This document shows, piece by piece, positions 16,234 through 24,487 of a stretch of 64,000 nucleotides of DNA. Made by a program: the position numbers and the translations under genes. The notes under the pieces were generated by a model. It did not search any database, was not told the origin of the DNA, and saw nothing but the letters and a program-made list of their open reading frames with translations. Every line of letters begins with the position of its first letter. The stretch's first letter is position 1. Location of the stretch: NCBI RefSeq assembly GCF_900090295.1, contig NZ_LT607753.1, forward strand, positions 5,022,001 through 5,086,000, written 5' to 3'. Source of the DNA: Micromonospora coxensis (GTDB lineage Bacteria > Actinomycetota > Actinomycetes > Mycobacteriales > Micromonosporaceae).

Positions 16234-16875
16234 ATGGCCCAGGCCGCTTTCGCGCCCGAGCCGGCGCAGCCGACCGAACCGTCGTTCGACGTGCTGCGCT
16301 GGCACGACGAGCCGTGGACCGCCCAGCTCGCCCTCGACCTGTTGCCGGAGACCAACGGTCCCAAGGTCGAGGTCCTGAGCGGAAGCGTGATCGTGACACC
16401 ACATGCCGGAATCGACCACCAGTCGGTCGAGCGTGAACTGCCCTATCTCCTGCACCGAGCGGCGCGCCGAGCGGGTCTCTGGGTGTATCCGGAGATCAAC
16501 CTGATCTCCGGCAAGGACCTCTTCATTCCGGACATCGCCGTGCTGCGGGTCTCCGGCGGTGGACGAGCGGCGATCGACATCCGGCAGGCGGTTCTGCTGG
16601 GCGAGATCGTCTCGCCCGGCAACCGGCGCAAGGACGTGATCGACCGTCCGCGTGAGTACGCCGCCGCCGGCGTCCCGTTCTTCCTCCGGGTGGACCTGCG
16701 CAACCGCGTGCCCACCATCGCCCTCTACGAGCTGACCGACGGCGAGCACCGGCCCGTGTCGGCGGCCGCCGCCGGGAGCACGTTCGTCATGCGGGAGCCG
16801 TTCGAGTTCTCGATCGATCCGGCCGACCTGCTCGACGAGGAAGCGCCGCCGGAGGACCCGGACACCGAGGGCTGA
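16234..16875 (+). CDS. Uma2-family (DUF820) PD-(D/E)XK nuclease-like protein
   Basis: The protein is 213 aa. Uma2 proteins carry a restriction-endonuclease fold and occur in many copies in actinobacteria and cyanobacteria; their function is unknown. The core is visible: IPDIAVLR (Asp of the PD motif), [11 protein letters not shown] (the Glu), then a [15 protein letters not shown] segment. The usual Lys four residues before that Tyr is Arg here. ATG 16234 has GAGGGGG upstream but rather far away. It lies 43 bp before dxr on the same strand. Confidence 0.82.
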   Translation: MAQAAFAPEPAQPTEPSFDVLRWHDEPWTAQLALDLLPETNGPKVEVLSGSVIVTPHAGIDHQSVERELPYLLHRAARRAGLWVYPEINLISGKDLFIPDIAVLRVSGGGRAAIDIRQAVLLGEIVSPGNRRKDVIDRPREYAAAGVPFFLRVDLRNRVPTIALYELTDGEHRPVSAAAAGSTFVMREPFEFSIDPADLLDEEAPPEDPDTEG

Positions 16876-16918
16876 GGCTCCCAGCGGGCCCACAGCGACG
16901 GCGGGGCAGAATGGCCCG

Positions 16919-18130
16919 GTGACAACTCGCCGCGACCTCGTCCTGCTCGGCTCCACCGGCTCGATCGGCACCCAGGCCATCGACATCGTGCAGCGCAACC
17001 CGGACCGGTTCCGGGTGGTGGCGCTCGGCGCCGGTGGCGGCAACGTCGCGCTGCTCGCCGCGCAGGCCCTGGAGCTGGGCGTCGAGGTGGTCGGGGTGGC
17101 GAAGGCGACCGCCGCGCAGGACCTCCAGCTCGCCTTCTACGCCGAGGCGAGCCGGCGCGGCTGGGCCACCGGGGACTTCAAGCTGCCGAAGATCGTCGCC
17201 GGTCCGGACGCGATGACCGAGCTGGCGCAGTGGCCCTGTGACGTCGTCCTCAACGGGGTGGTGGGATCGCTCGGGCTCGCGCCGACGCTGGCCGCGCTGC
17301 GCGCCGGTCGTACCCTCGCCCTGGCGAACAAGGAGTCGCTGGTGGCCGGCGGCCCGCTGGTGAAGGCCGCGGTGACGCGGCCGGGGCAGATCGTGCCGGT
17401 CGACTCGGAGCACTCGGCGCTGGCGCAGTGCCTGCGCGGCGGCACCCGCGGCGAGGTGCGCCGGCTGGTGGTCACCGCCAGCGGCGGGCCGTTCCGGGGC
17501 CGGCGGCGCGACGAGTTGACCCGGGTCACGCCGGAGCAGGCGCTGGCCCACCCCACCTGGAACATGGGCCCGGTGGTCACGATCAACTCGGCCACCATGG
17601 TCAACAAGGCGTTGGAGGTGATCGAGGCGCACGAACTCTTCGACATCCCCTACGCCGACATCACGGTGATGGTGCACCCGCAGTCGGTGATCCACTCGAT
17701 GGTCGAGTTCACCGACGGCTCCACCCTCGCCCAGGCCAGTCCGCCGGACATGCGGCTGCCGATCGCGCTCGGCCTCGGCTGGCCCGACCGGGTGCCGGAC
17801 GCCGCGTCGGCCGTCGACTGGACCACGGCGCACACCTGGGAGTTCGCGCCGCTGGACGACGAGGCGTTCCCGGCGGTGGCGCTGGCCAAGGCCGCCGGCG
17901 AGACCGGCCGCTGCCGTCCGGCGATCTACAACGCCGCCAACGAGGAGTGCGTCGCGGCGTTCGTCGCCGGCCGGCTGCCCTTCCTCGGCATCGTCGACAC
18001 CCTCCGACGGGTGCTGGACGAGGCACCCGATTTCGACGAACCAGGTACCGTCGAGGACGTGCTCGCGGCCGAGTCGTGGGCCCGCGCACACGCGCAGGAG
18101 ATCATCTCGGGATCGGGGAAGGAAGCCTGA
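16919..18130 (+). CDS. dxr: 1-deoxy-D-xylulose-5-phosphate reductoisomerase
   Basis: Dxr (IspC) converts DXP to 2-C-methyl-D-erythritol 4-phosphate with NADPH, the committed step of the MEP isoprenoid pathway. The protein is 403 aa. It shows the NADPH motif [16 protein letters not shown], then [17 protein letters not shown] (metal and substrate), and the flexible loop [18 protein letters not shown]. The GTG at 16919 is preceded by CAGAAT ending 6 nt before it, a leaderless-type promoter. Its TGA overlaps the ATG of the protease gene by one base, so the two are coupled. Confidence 0.97.
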   Translation: MTTRRDLVLLGSTGSIGTQAIDIVQRNPDRFRVVALGAGGGNVALLAAQALELGVEVVGVAKATAAQDLQLAFYAEASRRGWATGDFKLPKIVAGPDAMTELAQWPCDVVLNGVVGSLGLAPTLAALRAGRTLALANKESLVAGGPLVKAAVTRPGQIVPVDSEHSALAQCLRGGTRGEVRRLVVTASGGPFRGRRRDELTRVTPEQALAHPTWNMGPVVTINSATMVNKALEVIEAHELFDIPYADITVMVHPQSVIHSMVEFTDGSTLAQASPPDMRLPIALGLGWPDRVPDAASAVDWTTAHTWEFAPLDDEAFPAVALAKAAGETGRCRPAIYNAANEECVAAFVAGRLPFLGIVDTLRRVLDEAPDFDEPGTVEDVLAAESWARAHAQEIISGSGKEA

Positions 18131-19371
18131 TGCTGTATCTGCTCGGGGTGGTGGTGATCGCCCTGGCAATCCTCATCTCGGTGAGCCTGCACGAGGCCGG
18201 TCACATGCTGACCGCCAAGGCGTTCGGGATGAAGGTCACCCGGTACTTCGTCGGCTTCGGCCCGACCATCTTCTCGTTCCGGCGCGGCGAGACCGAGTAC
18301 GGCCTGAAGGCCATCCCGCTCGGCGGCTTCTGCAAGATCGTCGGCATGACGCCGCAGGACGACGACGTCGAGCCGGGCGACGAGCACCGCGCCATGTGGC
18401 GCTACCCGGTCTGGAAGCGGACGATCGTGATGTCCGCCGGCTCGGTCGTGCACTTCGCACTGGCCGCGATCGCGATCTGGCTCGCCGCGATGTTCATGGG
18501 CATGCCGAACAAGGACATTCCGAACCCGCTGCCGGCGCACGTCAAGGTCGTCGACTGCATCCTGCCCGACGGCGCGCAGCGCGAGTGCGCCCCGGGTGAC
18601 CCGGCAAGCCCCGCCAAGCAGGCCGGCCTGCGCGACGACGACAAGATCCTCGCGGTGAACGGTGTCCCGGTCGCGGACTACGCCGCGCTGACCAAGACGG
18701 CCCGGGAGCTGCCCCCGGGACAGCCGGCCACCATCCGGTACGAGCGCGACGGCGTGACCGGCGAACTGCAGGTCACCCCGGCCGCCGTGCAGCGCAAGCC
18801 GCTGGACGACCCGGACGGGCCCGCGAAGACCGTCTCCGTGGTCGGTGTGGTCGGCCCGTCGCTGCCGCCGGGCGTCCCGGCCAACGTCACGTACGGCCCG
18901 GTCGAGGCGATCCCGGCCACCGCCGGCTACACCAAGGACCTGGCCGTCGGCACGTACGAGGCGATGAAGCGGATCCCGGAGAAGGTGCCCGCCCTCTGGG
19001 AGGCGATCACCGGTGGCGAGCGGGACAAGGACACCCCGATCAGCGTGGTCGGCGCCAGCCGGCTCGGCGGCGAGGCGTTGGAGAACGGCGTCTGGCAGAT
19101 GCTGGTCCTGCTGTTCATCTCGCTGAACTTCTTCGTCGGGGTGTTCAACCTGCTGCCGCTGCTGCCCCTGGACGGCGGTCACATCGCGATCGCCTGGTTC
19201 GAACGGGCCCGCTCCTGGCTGTACGGTCTGATCGGCCGCCGGGACCCGGGCCGGGTCGACTACATGAAGCTCATGCCCGTCACGTACGTGGTGATCCTGG
19301 TCGGTGGCGCCTTCACGCTGCTCACCGCCACCGCGGACATCATCAACCCGATCACGCTCTTCTCAAGGTGA
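18130..19371 (+). CDS. M50 intramembrane zinc protease (site-2 protease, RseP/Rip1-like)
   Basis: Site-2 proteases cleave membrane-anchored anti-sigma factors; the mycobacterial homologue is Rip1. The protein is 413 aa. The zinc motif H21-E22-x2-H25 lies in the first TM helix. A PDZ domain spans about residues 150-220 (KILAVNGVPVADY). The second active-site motif LPLDGGH is near residue 347. The location between dxr and ispG is the conserved mycobacterial order. The ATG shares one base with the dxr stop codon, and the gene's TGA is immediately followed by the ispG region. Confidence 0.93.
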   Translation: MLYLLGVVVIALAILISVSLHEAGHMLTAKAFGMKVTRYFVGFGPTIFSFRRGETEYGLKAIPLGGFCKIVGMTPQDDDVEPGDEHRAMWRYPVWKRTIVMSAGSVVHFALAAIAIWLAAMFMGMPNKDIPNPLPAHVKVVDCILPDGAQRECAPGDPASPAKQAGLRDDDKILAVNGVPVADYAALTKTARELPPGQPATIRYERDGVTGELQVTPAAVQRKPLDDPDGPAKTVSVVGVVGPSLPPGVPANVTYGPVEAIPATAGYTKDLAVGTYEAMKRIPEKVPALWEAITGGERDKDTPISVVGASRLGGEALENGVWQMLVLLFISLNFFVGVFNLLPLLPLDGGHIAIAWFERARSWLYGLIGRRDPGRVDYMKLMPVTYVVILVGGAFTLLTATADIINPITLFSR

Positions 19372-19380
19372 GTGCCTGAA

Positions 19381-20553
19381 GTGACCGCTGTCAGTCTCGG
19401 TATGCCCGCCGTGCCGCCCCCGCCGCTCGCCCCGCGCCGGGCCAGCCGCCAGATCATGGTCGGCTCGGTGCCGGTCGGTGGGGGTGCGCCGGTCTCGGTG
19501 CAGTCGATGACCACCACCCTCACCTCCGACGTCAACGCCACCCTCCAGCAGATCGCCGAGCTGACCGCGTCCGGCTGCCAGATCGTCCGGGTCGCCGTGC
19601 CGAGCCAGGACGACGTGGAGGCGCTGCCGGCGATCGCGAAGAAGTCGCAGATCCCGGTGATCGCCGACATCCACTTCCAGCCGAAGTACGTCTTCGCCGC
19701 GATCGACGCGGGCTGCGCCGCGGTACGCGTCAACCCGGGCAACATCCGGCAGTTCGACGACAAGGTCAAGGAGATCGCCAAGGCGGCCGGTGACGCGGGC
19801 GTGCCGATCCGGATCGGCGTCAACGCCGGTTCGCTGGACAAGCGCCTGCTCGCCAAGTACGGCAAGGCCACCGCCGAGGCGCTGGTCGAGTCGGCGCTCT
19901 GGGAGTGCTCGCTCTTCGAGGAGCACGGCTTCCGCGACATCAAGATCTCCGTCAAGCACAACGACCCGGTGGTCATGATCCGGGCGTACCGGCAGCTCGC
20001 CGAGCAGTGCGACTACCCGCTGCACCTGGGCGTGACCGAGGCCGGTCCGGCGTTCCAGGGCACCATCAAGTCGGCGGTCGCCTTCGGCGCGCTGCTGGCC
20101 GAGGGGATCGGCGACACGATCCGGGTCTCGCTGTCGGCCCCGCCGGTGGAGGAGATCAAGGTCGGCAACCAGATCCTGGAGTCGCTGGGCCTGCGGGAGC
20201 GGGGTCTGGAGATCGTCTCCTGCCCGTCCTGCGGCCGGGCCCAGGTGGACGTCTACAAGCTCGCCGAGGAGGTCACCGCCGGCCTGGAGGGGCTGCCGGT
20301 GCCGCTGCGGGTGGCCGTGATGGGCTGCGTGGTGAACGGTCCGGGCGAGGCCCGCGAGGCCGACCTCGGGGTGGCGTCCGGCAACGGCAAGGGCCAGATC
20401 TTCGTCAAGGGCCAGGTCATCAAGACCGTGCCCGAGGCGCAGATCGTGGAGACGCTGATCGAGGAGGCGCTCCGCCTCGCCGACGAGATGGGCGCCGAGA
20501 TCCCCGAGGAGTTGCGCGACCTCGTCCCCGGCGCCACCGTCACCGTCCACTGA
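19381..20553 (+). CDS. ispG: 4-hydroxy-3-methylbut-2-enyl diphosphate synthase (flavodoxin/ferredoxin)
   Basis: IspG (GcpE) converts MEcPP to HMBPP, the next-to-last MEP step, using a 4Fe-4S cluster. The protein is 390 aa from GTG 19381, with AAGGTGAG at a suitable distance. A GTG at 19372, abutting the previous stop codon, is the alternative. The cluster cysteines are C281 and C284 (CPSCGRAQ) and C316 ([10 protein letters not shown]), with the fourth ligand Glu at about 323. The core motif [12 protein letters not shown] is intact. It is co-transcribed with dxr and the protease gene and followed by palindromic element copy 2. Confidence 0.96.
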   Translation: MTAVSLGMPAVPPPPLAPRRASRQIMVGSVPVGGGAPVSVQSMTTTLTSDVNATLQQIAELTASGCQIVRVAVPSQDDVEALPAIAKKSQIPVIADIHFQPKYVFAAIDAGCAAVRVNPGNIRQFDDKVKEIAKAAGDAGVPIRIGVNAGSLDKRLLAKYGKATAEALVESALWECSLFEEHGFRDIKISVKHNDPVVMIRAYRQLAEQCDYPLHLGVTEAGPAFQGTIKSAVAFGALLAEGIGDTIRVSLSAPPVEEIKVGNQILESLGLRERGLEIVSCPSCGRAQVDVYKLAEEVTAGLEGLPVPLRVAVMGCVVNGPGEAREADLGVASGNGKGQIFVKGQVIKTVPEAQIVETLIEEALRLADEMGAEIPEELRDLVPGATVTVH

Positions 20554-20615
20554 CCCACCCACCCACCCGCCCCCACCCACCCCGCGCCCCGGGGCGCGCG
20601 GCGGCTCGGAGCGCG

Positions 20616-20675
20616 CACTTTCAGAGAAAGAGTGGCTATTCCGCAAGGAATAGCCACTCTTTCTCTGTTTTTGCG
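20616..20675. repeat. Palindromic element, copy 2 of 3
   Basis: The left arm TTTCAGAGAAAGAGTGGCTATTCC is at about 20620-20642 and the right arm GGAATAGCCACTCTTTCTCTG at 20648-20667, with only CGCAA between them. It is followed by a TTTTT run at about 20667-20672, so this copy would work as an intrinsic terminator for ispG. It lies 63 bp after the ispG stop codon. (Each arm is described here in pieces; compare copies 1 and 3.). Confidence 0.88.
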
Positions 20676-20732
20676 GGCGTGGGGGGAGTGGTGTGGGCTG
20701 GGGCGGGGCAGCAAACCGTACGTACGTCTTGT

Positions 20733-20747
20733 TAGGGTGTGGGGGTG
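20733..20747 (+). promoter_or_regulatory. Leaderless-type -10 box of the MFS gene
   Basis: TAGGGT (20733-20738) ends 6 nt before GTG 20745. This is the spacing expected if transcription starts at the start codon itself. The self-complementary stretch CGTACGTACG lies just upstream (about 20717-20726). I could not assign a convincing -35 box. Confidence 0.6.
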
Positions 20748-21968
20748 TTACTGCTTCCTGAACCGGGGCCGGCCCGGACGCTCGCCCTGTCCACCCTGGT
20801 CAACACCGTCGGGCGGGGCACCTGGCTGACCGTCAGCGCGCTCTTCCTGACCCGCTCGGTCGGGCTGACGGTGGCCCAGGTCGGCCTCGGCCTCACCGTC
20901 ACCGCGCTGGTCGCCCTGGTGGCCAGCACACCGATGGGCTACCTCGCCGACCGGCACGGCCCGCGCGGCATGCAGATCGGCGCGCTGTTCGCCTCTGCCG
21001 CGTGCACCGCCGCCCTGGTGGCCGTCCGGTCGTTCGCCACCTTCCTGGTGGTCGGGGTGCTGATGGCGGTCGCCGACGCCGCCACCCGGGGCGCCCGGGG
21101 CGCGCTCATCGCCGGGGCCGTCCCCGCCGACCAACGGGTACGCACCCGGGCGTACCTGCGGGCGGTCACCAACGTGGGGATCTCCGTCGGCGCCGTGGTC
21201 GCCGGGGTCGGGCTCGCGGCCGACACCCGGGCCGGGTACGTCGCGCTGATCCTGCTCGACTGCGCCACGTACCTGCTCGCGGCGGCGATCCTGTTCCGGC
21301 TGACGCCGCTGCCGCCGGTGCCGGCTCCCACCCACGGGCCGCGGCTGGTCGCGCTGCGGGACCGCCCGTTCCTCGCCTTCACCGTCCTCGACGGGCTGAT
21401 GTCGATGCACTTCGGGCTGCTCAACATCGCCCTGCCGCTCTGGATCGCCGAGCACACCACCGCGCCACGCTGGATCGTCTCGGCCTGCATGCTGGTCAAC
21501 ACGGTGATCGTGGTGCTCTTCCAGGTCCGCGCCTCGCGTGGCACCGAGGAACTGGCCGGGGCCGGACGGGCCGCCCGGCGGGCCGGTGTGGTGATCGCGG
21601 TCGCCTGCGCGCTCTTCGCCGCCAGCGGGGACGTGTCCACTCCGGCGGCGGTGGCGCTGCTGCTGGCCGGGTCGCTGGTGCACGTCCTGGGCGAGCTGTG
21701 GCACGCCGCGGCCGGGTGGGGGATCTCGTTCGGTCTCGCCCCGGCTCACGCGCAGGGCCAGTACCAAGGGGCGTACGGAATGGGCATGCAGCTCGGCGGG
21801 ATGATCGCGCCGGTGGTGGTCACCAGCCTCGCGGTCGGCTGGGGGGTGCCGGGCTGGCTCCTGCTGGGCGGACTGTTCCTGCTGCTGGGAGCACTGGTGC
21901 CCCCGGTCGTCCGGTGGGCCGCCCGGAGCCGCCCGGTCGACGCCGCGCCGGAGCCCGCCGCCGTCTGA
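20745..21968 (+). CDS. Major facilitator superfamily transporter
   Basis: The protein is 407 aa from GTG 20745; an in-frame GTG at 20739 is the alternative. Twelve hydrophobic segments can be followed. The loop between helices 2 and 3 has the MFS motif A variant GYLADRHGPRGMQ. The central loop after helix 6 contains a PPVPAPTHGPR linker. There is no Shine-Dalgarno sequence, in line with a leaderless transcript. It is probably a drug or metabolite exporter; the substrate cannot be read. It is followed 47 bp later by a GNAT gene with its own -10-like box. Confidence 0.88.
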   Translation: MLLLPEPGPARTLALSTLVNTVGRGTWLTVSALFLTRSVGLTVAQVGLGLTVTALVALVASTPMGYLADRHGPRGMQIGALFASAACTAALVAVRSFATFLVVGVLMAVADAATRGARGALIAGAVPADQRVRTRAYLRAVTNVGISVGAVVAGVGLAADTRAGYVALILLDCATYLLAAAILFRLTPLPPVPAPTHGPRLVALRDRPFLAFTVLDGLMSMHFGLLNIALPLWIAEHTTAPRWIVSACMLVNTVIVVLFQVRASRGTEELAGAGRAARRAGVVIAVACALFAASGDVSTPAAVALLLAGSLVHVLGELWHAAAGWGISFGLAPAHAQGQYQGAYGMGMQLGGMIAPVVVTSLAVGWGVPGWLLLGGLFLLLGALVPPVVRWAARSRPVDAAPEPAAV

Positions 21969-22015
21969 CCCGGTCGGCCCGCGCGCCCCCGCTCCCATCT
22001 GGCAGGCTGGTAACC

Positions 22016-22855
22016 GTGCTGACGGTGCCGGTACGCCAACTGGGGGAGTCGGAGCGCCGGGCGGTCGAGCGGCTGCTCGACCTCGATCCGATCGCGGGCG
22101 CGCAGGTCGCCGAGCGGGTCGCCGCCCGGGGCCTGGCGTGGTGGCGTGCCGAGGGGCGGGTGCTCGGCTACGGGCCCCGGCGCAGTCTGGAGTCGATCTG
22201 TTGGCTGGGCGGCAACCTCACCCCGGTGCTCGCCTCCGAGCCGGCCGTCGCCGCCTTCGCCGAGCAGCTCGCCACCGAGGAGCGGATCTGCTCCTCGATC
22301 GTCGGGCGGGCCGACGCGGTGCTCGGTCTCTGGGACCGGCTCTCCGCGTACTGGGGGCCGGCCCGGGACGTCCGTCCGAACCAGCCGCTGCTGGCCACCG
22401 ACACGCTGCCCCAGGTGCCGGCCGACCCCGAGGTGCGCCGGGTGCGCGCCGGTGAGGTCGACCGGCTCTTCCCGGCGGCCGTCGCCATGTACACCGAGGA
22501 GGTCGGCGTCTCGCCGCTGGCCGAGGACGGCGGGCGGGCCTACCGCCGTCGGGTCACCGACCTGGTCCGCTCCGGCCGGGCGTACGCCCGGGTGGTGGAC
22601 GGCGCGGTGGTCTTCAAGGCCGAGCTGGCGGTGGTGACCCGGCGCACCGCCCAGGTCCAGGGGGTCTGGGTGGCCCCCGAATGGCGAGGGCGGGGGATCG
22701 CCACGGCGGCGATGGCCGCGGTGGTGCGCGACGCCCTGCTCCGGGTCGCCCCGACCGTGAGCCTCTACGTCAACGACTTCAACCTGCCCGCCCGCCGGGT
22801 CTACGAGCGCTGCGGCTTCCGCCCGGTCGGCACCCTGGCCACCGTGCTCTTCTGA
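22016..22855 (+). CDS. GNAT acetyltransferase with N-terminal DUF4081 domain
   Basis: The protein is 279 aa from GTG 22016. CAGGCT ends 7 nt upstream, so the transcript may be leaderless. Residues 1 to about 135 match the DUF4081 type seen in Rv2867c, the mycobacterial gene next to ispG. The C-terminal half is GNAT: VQGVWVAPEWRGRGIATAAM (acetyl-CoA motif), then YVNDFNLPARRVYERCGF. The neighbourhood dxr-protease-ispG-GNAT therefore matches mycobacteria with one MFS gene inserted. The target of acetylation is unknown. Confidence 0.87.
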   Translation: MLTVPVRQLGESERRAVERLLDLDPIAGAQVAERVAARGLAWWRAEGRVLGYGPRRSLESICWLGGNLTPVLASEPAVAAFAEQLATEERICSSIVGRADAVLGLWDRLSAYWGPARDVRPNQPLLATDTLPQVPADPEVRRVRAGEVDRLFPAAVAMYTEEVGVSPLAEDGGRAYRRRVTDLVRSGRAYARVVDGAVVFKAELAVVTRRTAQVQGVWVAPEWRGRGIATAAMAAVVRDALLRVAPTVSLYVNDFNLPARRVYERCGFRPVGTLATVLF

Positions 22856-22913
22856 CCCCGGGTCCCGTCCCGACGAGCCGTGCGCCAGCGCCGGCGCTGA
22901 ACGCGGCAGGACG

Positions 22914-23068
22914 TGGCCCGTCTGCCCGCGTGGCTCCTCTGCCCGCGCGGCCCGTCTGCCCGCATGGCTCCTCTGCCCGCGCGGCCCGTCTACCCGCGTG
23001 GCCCGTCTGCCCGCGCGGCACGTCTGCCCGCGTGGCCCGTCTGCCCGCGTGGCCCGTCTGCTCGGCGC
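22914..23068. repeat. 17-bp minisatellite, about nine copies
   Basis: The unit is GGCCCGTCTGCCCGCGT with variants (TGGCTCCTCTGCCCGCG, GGCACGTCTGCCCGCGT). Clear 17-bp steps run for example from 22983 to 23000. It is non-coding and lies between the GNAT gene and the ABC operon. Confidence 0.85.
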
Positions 23069-23293
23069 GGCCGGAGCAGCGGGGGTGGGGCGCGCGGCGC
23101 GAGGTGCGTGCGCGGCCCGACGCGCCTGCTCGCCATGGGCGACTCGGCTGCCTGCACGGCATGGCTGGCCTGCCCGGAATGCGGTGACTCGCCTGCCCGC
23201 ACGGCCTGCATCGCCTACCCGCACGGCGTGGATCGCCTGCGCGGCATGGCCTGGATCACCCGTGTCCGGGGCTGCGAACCGGACGCTCGGCGC

Positions 23294-23327
23294 TATGCTG
23301 GACATGTTTTTGTACTGACCAGTCAGT
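23294..23327 (+). promoter_or_regulatory. -10 box and TetR-type operator before the ABC-YhgE operon
   Basis: TATGCT (23294-23299) can serve as a -10 box. Fourteen bases later a symmetric site, ACTGAC (23314-23319), CA, GTCAGT (23322-23327), lies where the transcript should begin. A repressor there would block early elongation. The TetR gene at the end of the operon (26769) is the likely regulator. The -35 match is poor. Confidence 0.65.
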
Positions 23328-23341
23328 TCAACGGCGGCGGG

Positions 23342-24487
23342 ATGTGGATGAAGATCGTCGAGGCGCACGGGCTGGGTCTGCGTACCCGCCGGGGTTGGGT
23401 GTTCCGGGACGTCGACCTGACCGTCGAGGCGGGTGAGCTGCACGCGGTCACCGGGCCGCCCGGCAGCGGCCGAACCTCCCTGCTGCTCGCCCTCGCCGGT
23501 CGCTTCCCGCACAACGCCGGCACCCTGCGCACCCACGGCCCGGCCGCGCTCGGGCAGGTCGCCGGGGTGCACGAGCCGGATCCCGCGCTCACCGTCGCCG
23601 AGCACATCCAGGAGCGCCTGCTGCTGCTCGGGCCGGTGCCGCGCCGACGCCGGCGGCTGGTGCCCGTCGCCGCGGTGCGCGCCCGTCGCGCCTACCGGCG
23701 GGACGCCCTGGCCACCGCCCTGTCCGGGGCGGGGTTCACCGGCGACGTGCCGTTGGACCCGGACGTGCCCGGCCGTGACCTGACCCCGGTGCAGCGGCAG
23801 GTCCTCGGCCTGGTGCTGGCCACCCTGAGCGGGCCGAGCCTGATCGTCGCCGACGACGTCGACGCCGGCTCGGACGCCCCCGAGCGGGCCTGGCTCTGGG
23901 CGGCGCTGACCCGCCTCGCCGACCAGGGGTACGCCGTCGTCGCCAGCGCCCGCGCCGTCGAGCCGGGGACGCGGGCGCACGTGCACCGCCTCGGCGACCC
24001 CAGCCTGCCGGCCCGCCCCGACCTGACCCTCCCGCCGCCGCCCGCCACCGCCCCGGCGCCCCGGGCCGCGCCGCCGGTCGATCAGCCGAGCCGATCCACC
24101 GCTCTGGACGACCCACCCGCCGACCCCGCGGAGACCGAGACCGGCCCGTCCGCCGGACCGGCGAAAACCGAGATCGAACCGCCCGCCGCTCCGGCGCGCA
24201 CCGAGACTGGCCCGTTTGTCGGTCCAGCGGTAACCGAGACCGGGCCGTCCGCCGCCCCGGCGGGAGCCGAGACCGGCCGGCCCGCCGGTGCGACGGCGAT
24301 CGAGACCGGTCGGCCCGCCGCCCCGACGGTAGCCGAGACCGACCGGCCCGCCGGTCCGGCGGCGACCGAAACCGCCGACACAGCCGAGACCGCCGCCGGG
24401 ACCGCCGGTACCGCCCGGACTGCCGCCGGTACCGCCCGGACTGCCGCCGGTACTGCCCAGACCACCGACACCGAGGTGATCCGATGA
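23342..24487 (+). CDS. ABC-type ATPase-like protein with degenerate nucleotide-binding motifs and a repeat tail
   Basis: The protein is 381 aa (ATG 23342; a second ATG at 23348). Residues 1-215 have the ABC layout, but key residues are altered. Walker A is G38-PPGSG-R44-T, with Arg in place of the invariant Lys. The signature position reads LTPVQ, not LSGGQ. Walker B ends D171-D172 with no catalytic Glu. Residues about 240-381 are a low-complexity tail of ETETGP/AGTARTA-type repeats. The ATGA overlap with the next gene couples it to the YhgE/Pip protein. ATP hydrolysis is doubtful; binding or a structural role is more likely. Confidence 0.8.
   Translation: MWMKIVEAHGLGLRTRRGWVFRDVDLTVEAGELHAVTGPPGSGRTSLLLALAGRFPHNAGTLRTHGPAALGQVAGVHEPDPALTVAEHIQERLLLLGPVPRRRRRLVPVAAVRARRAYRRDALATALSGAGFTGDVPLDPDVPGRDLTPVQRQVLGLVLATLSGPSLIVADDVDAGSDAPERAWLWAALTRLADQGYAVVASARAVEPGTRAHVHRLGDPSLPARPDLTLPPPPATAPAPRAAPPVDQPSRSTALDDPPADPAETETGPSAGPAKTEIEPPAAPARTETGPFVGPAVTETGPSAAPAGAETGRPAGATAIETGRPAAPTVAETDRPAGPAATETADTAETAAGTAGTARTAAGTARTAAGTAQTTDTEVIR

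Larger units (their letters stand above)
22856..23341. other. 486-bp non-coding gap with a 17-bp minisatellite
   Basis: The gap contains the tandem array (22914-23068), then about 220 bp of less regular GC-rich sequence with several related GCCTGC/CGCACGGC words. It ends with the promoter/operator region of the ABC-YhgE operon (23294-23327). Long open frames cross the array on both strands because a 17-bp period cycles through all frames. None resembles a protein. Confidence 0.7.

Noticed and set aside
16234-16875. A restriction-modification system around the Uma2-like gene
   Set aside because: No methyltransferase or specificity subunit is adjacent, and Uma2-type proteins are common as isolated genes.
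22913-23341. The N-terminal extension of the degenerate ABC protein across the 17-bp repeat
   Set aside because: The array is non-coding and the ABC fold begins right at ATG 23342. The promoter and operator lie between the repeat and the start.
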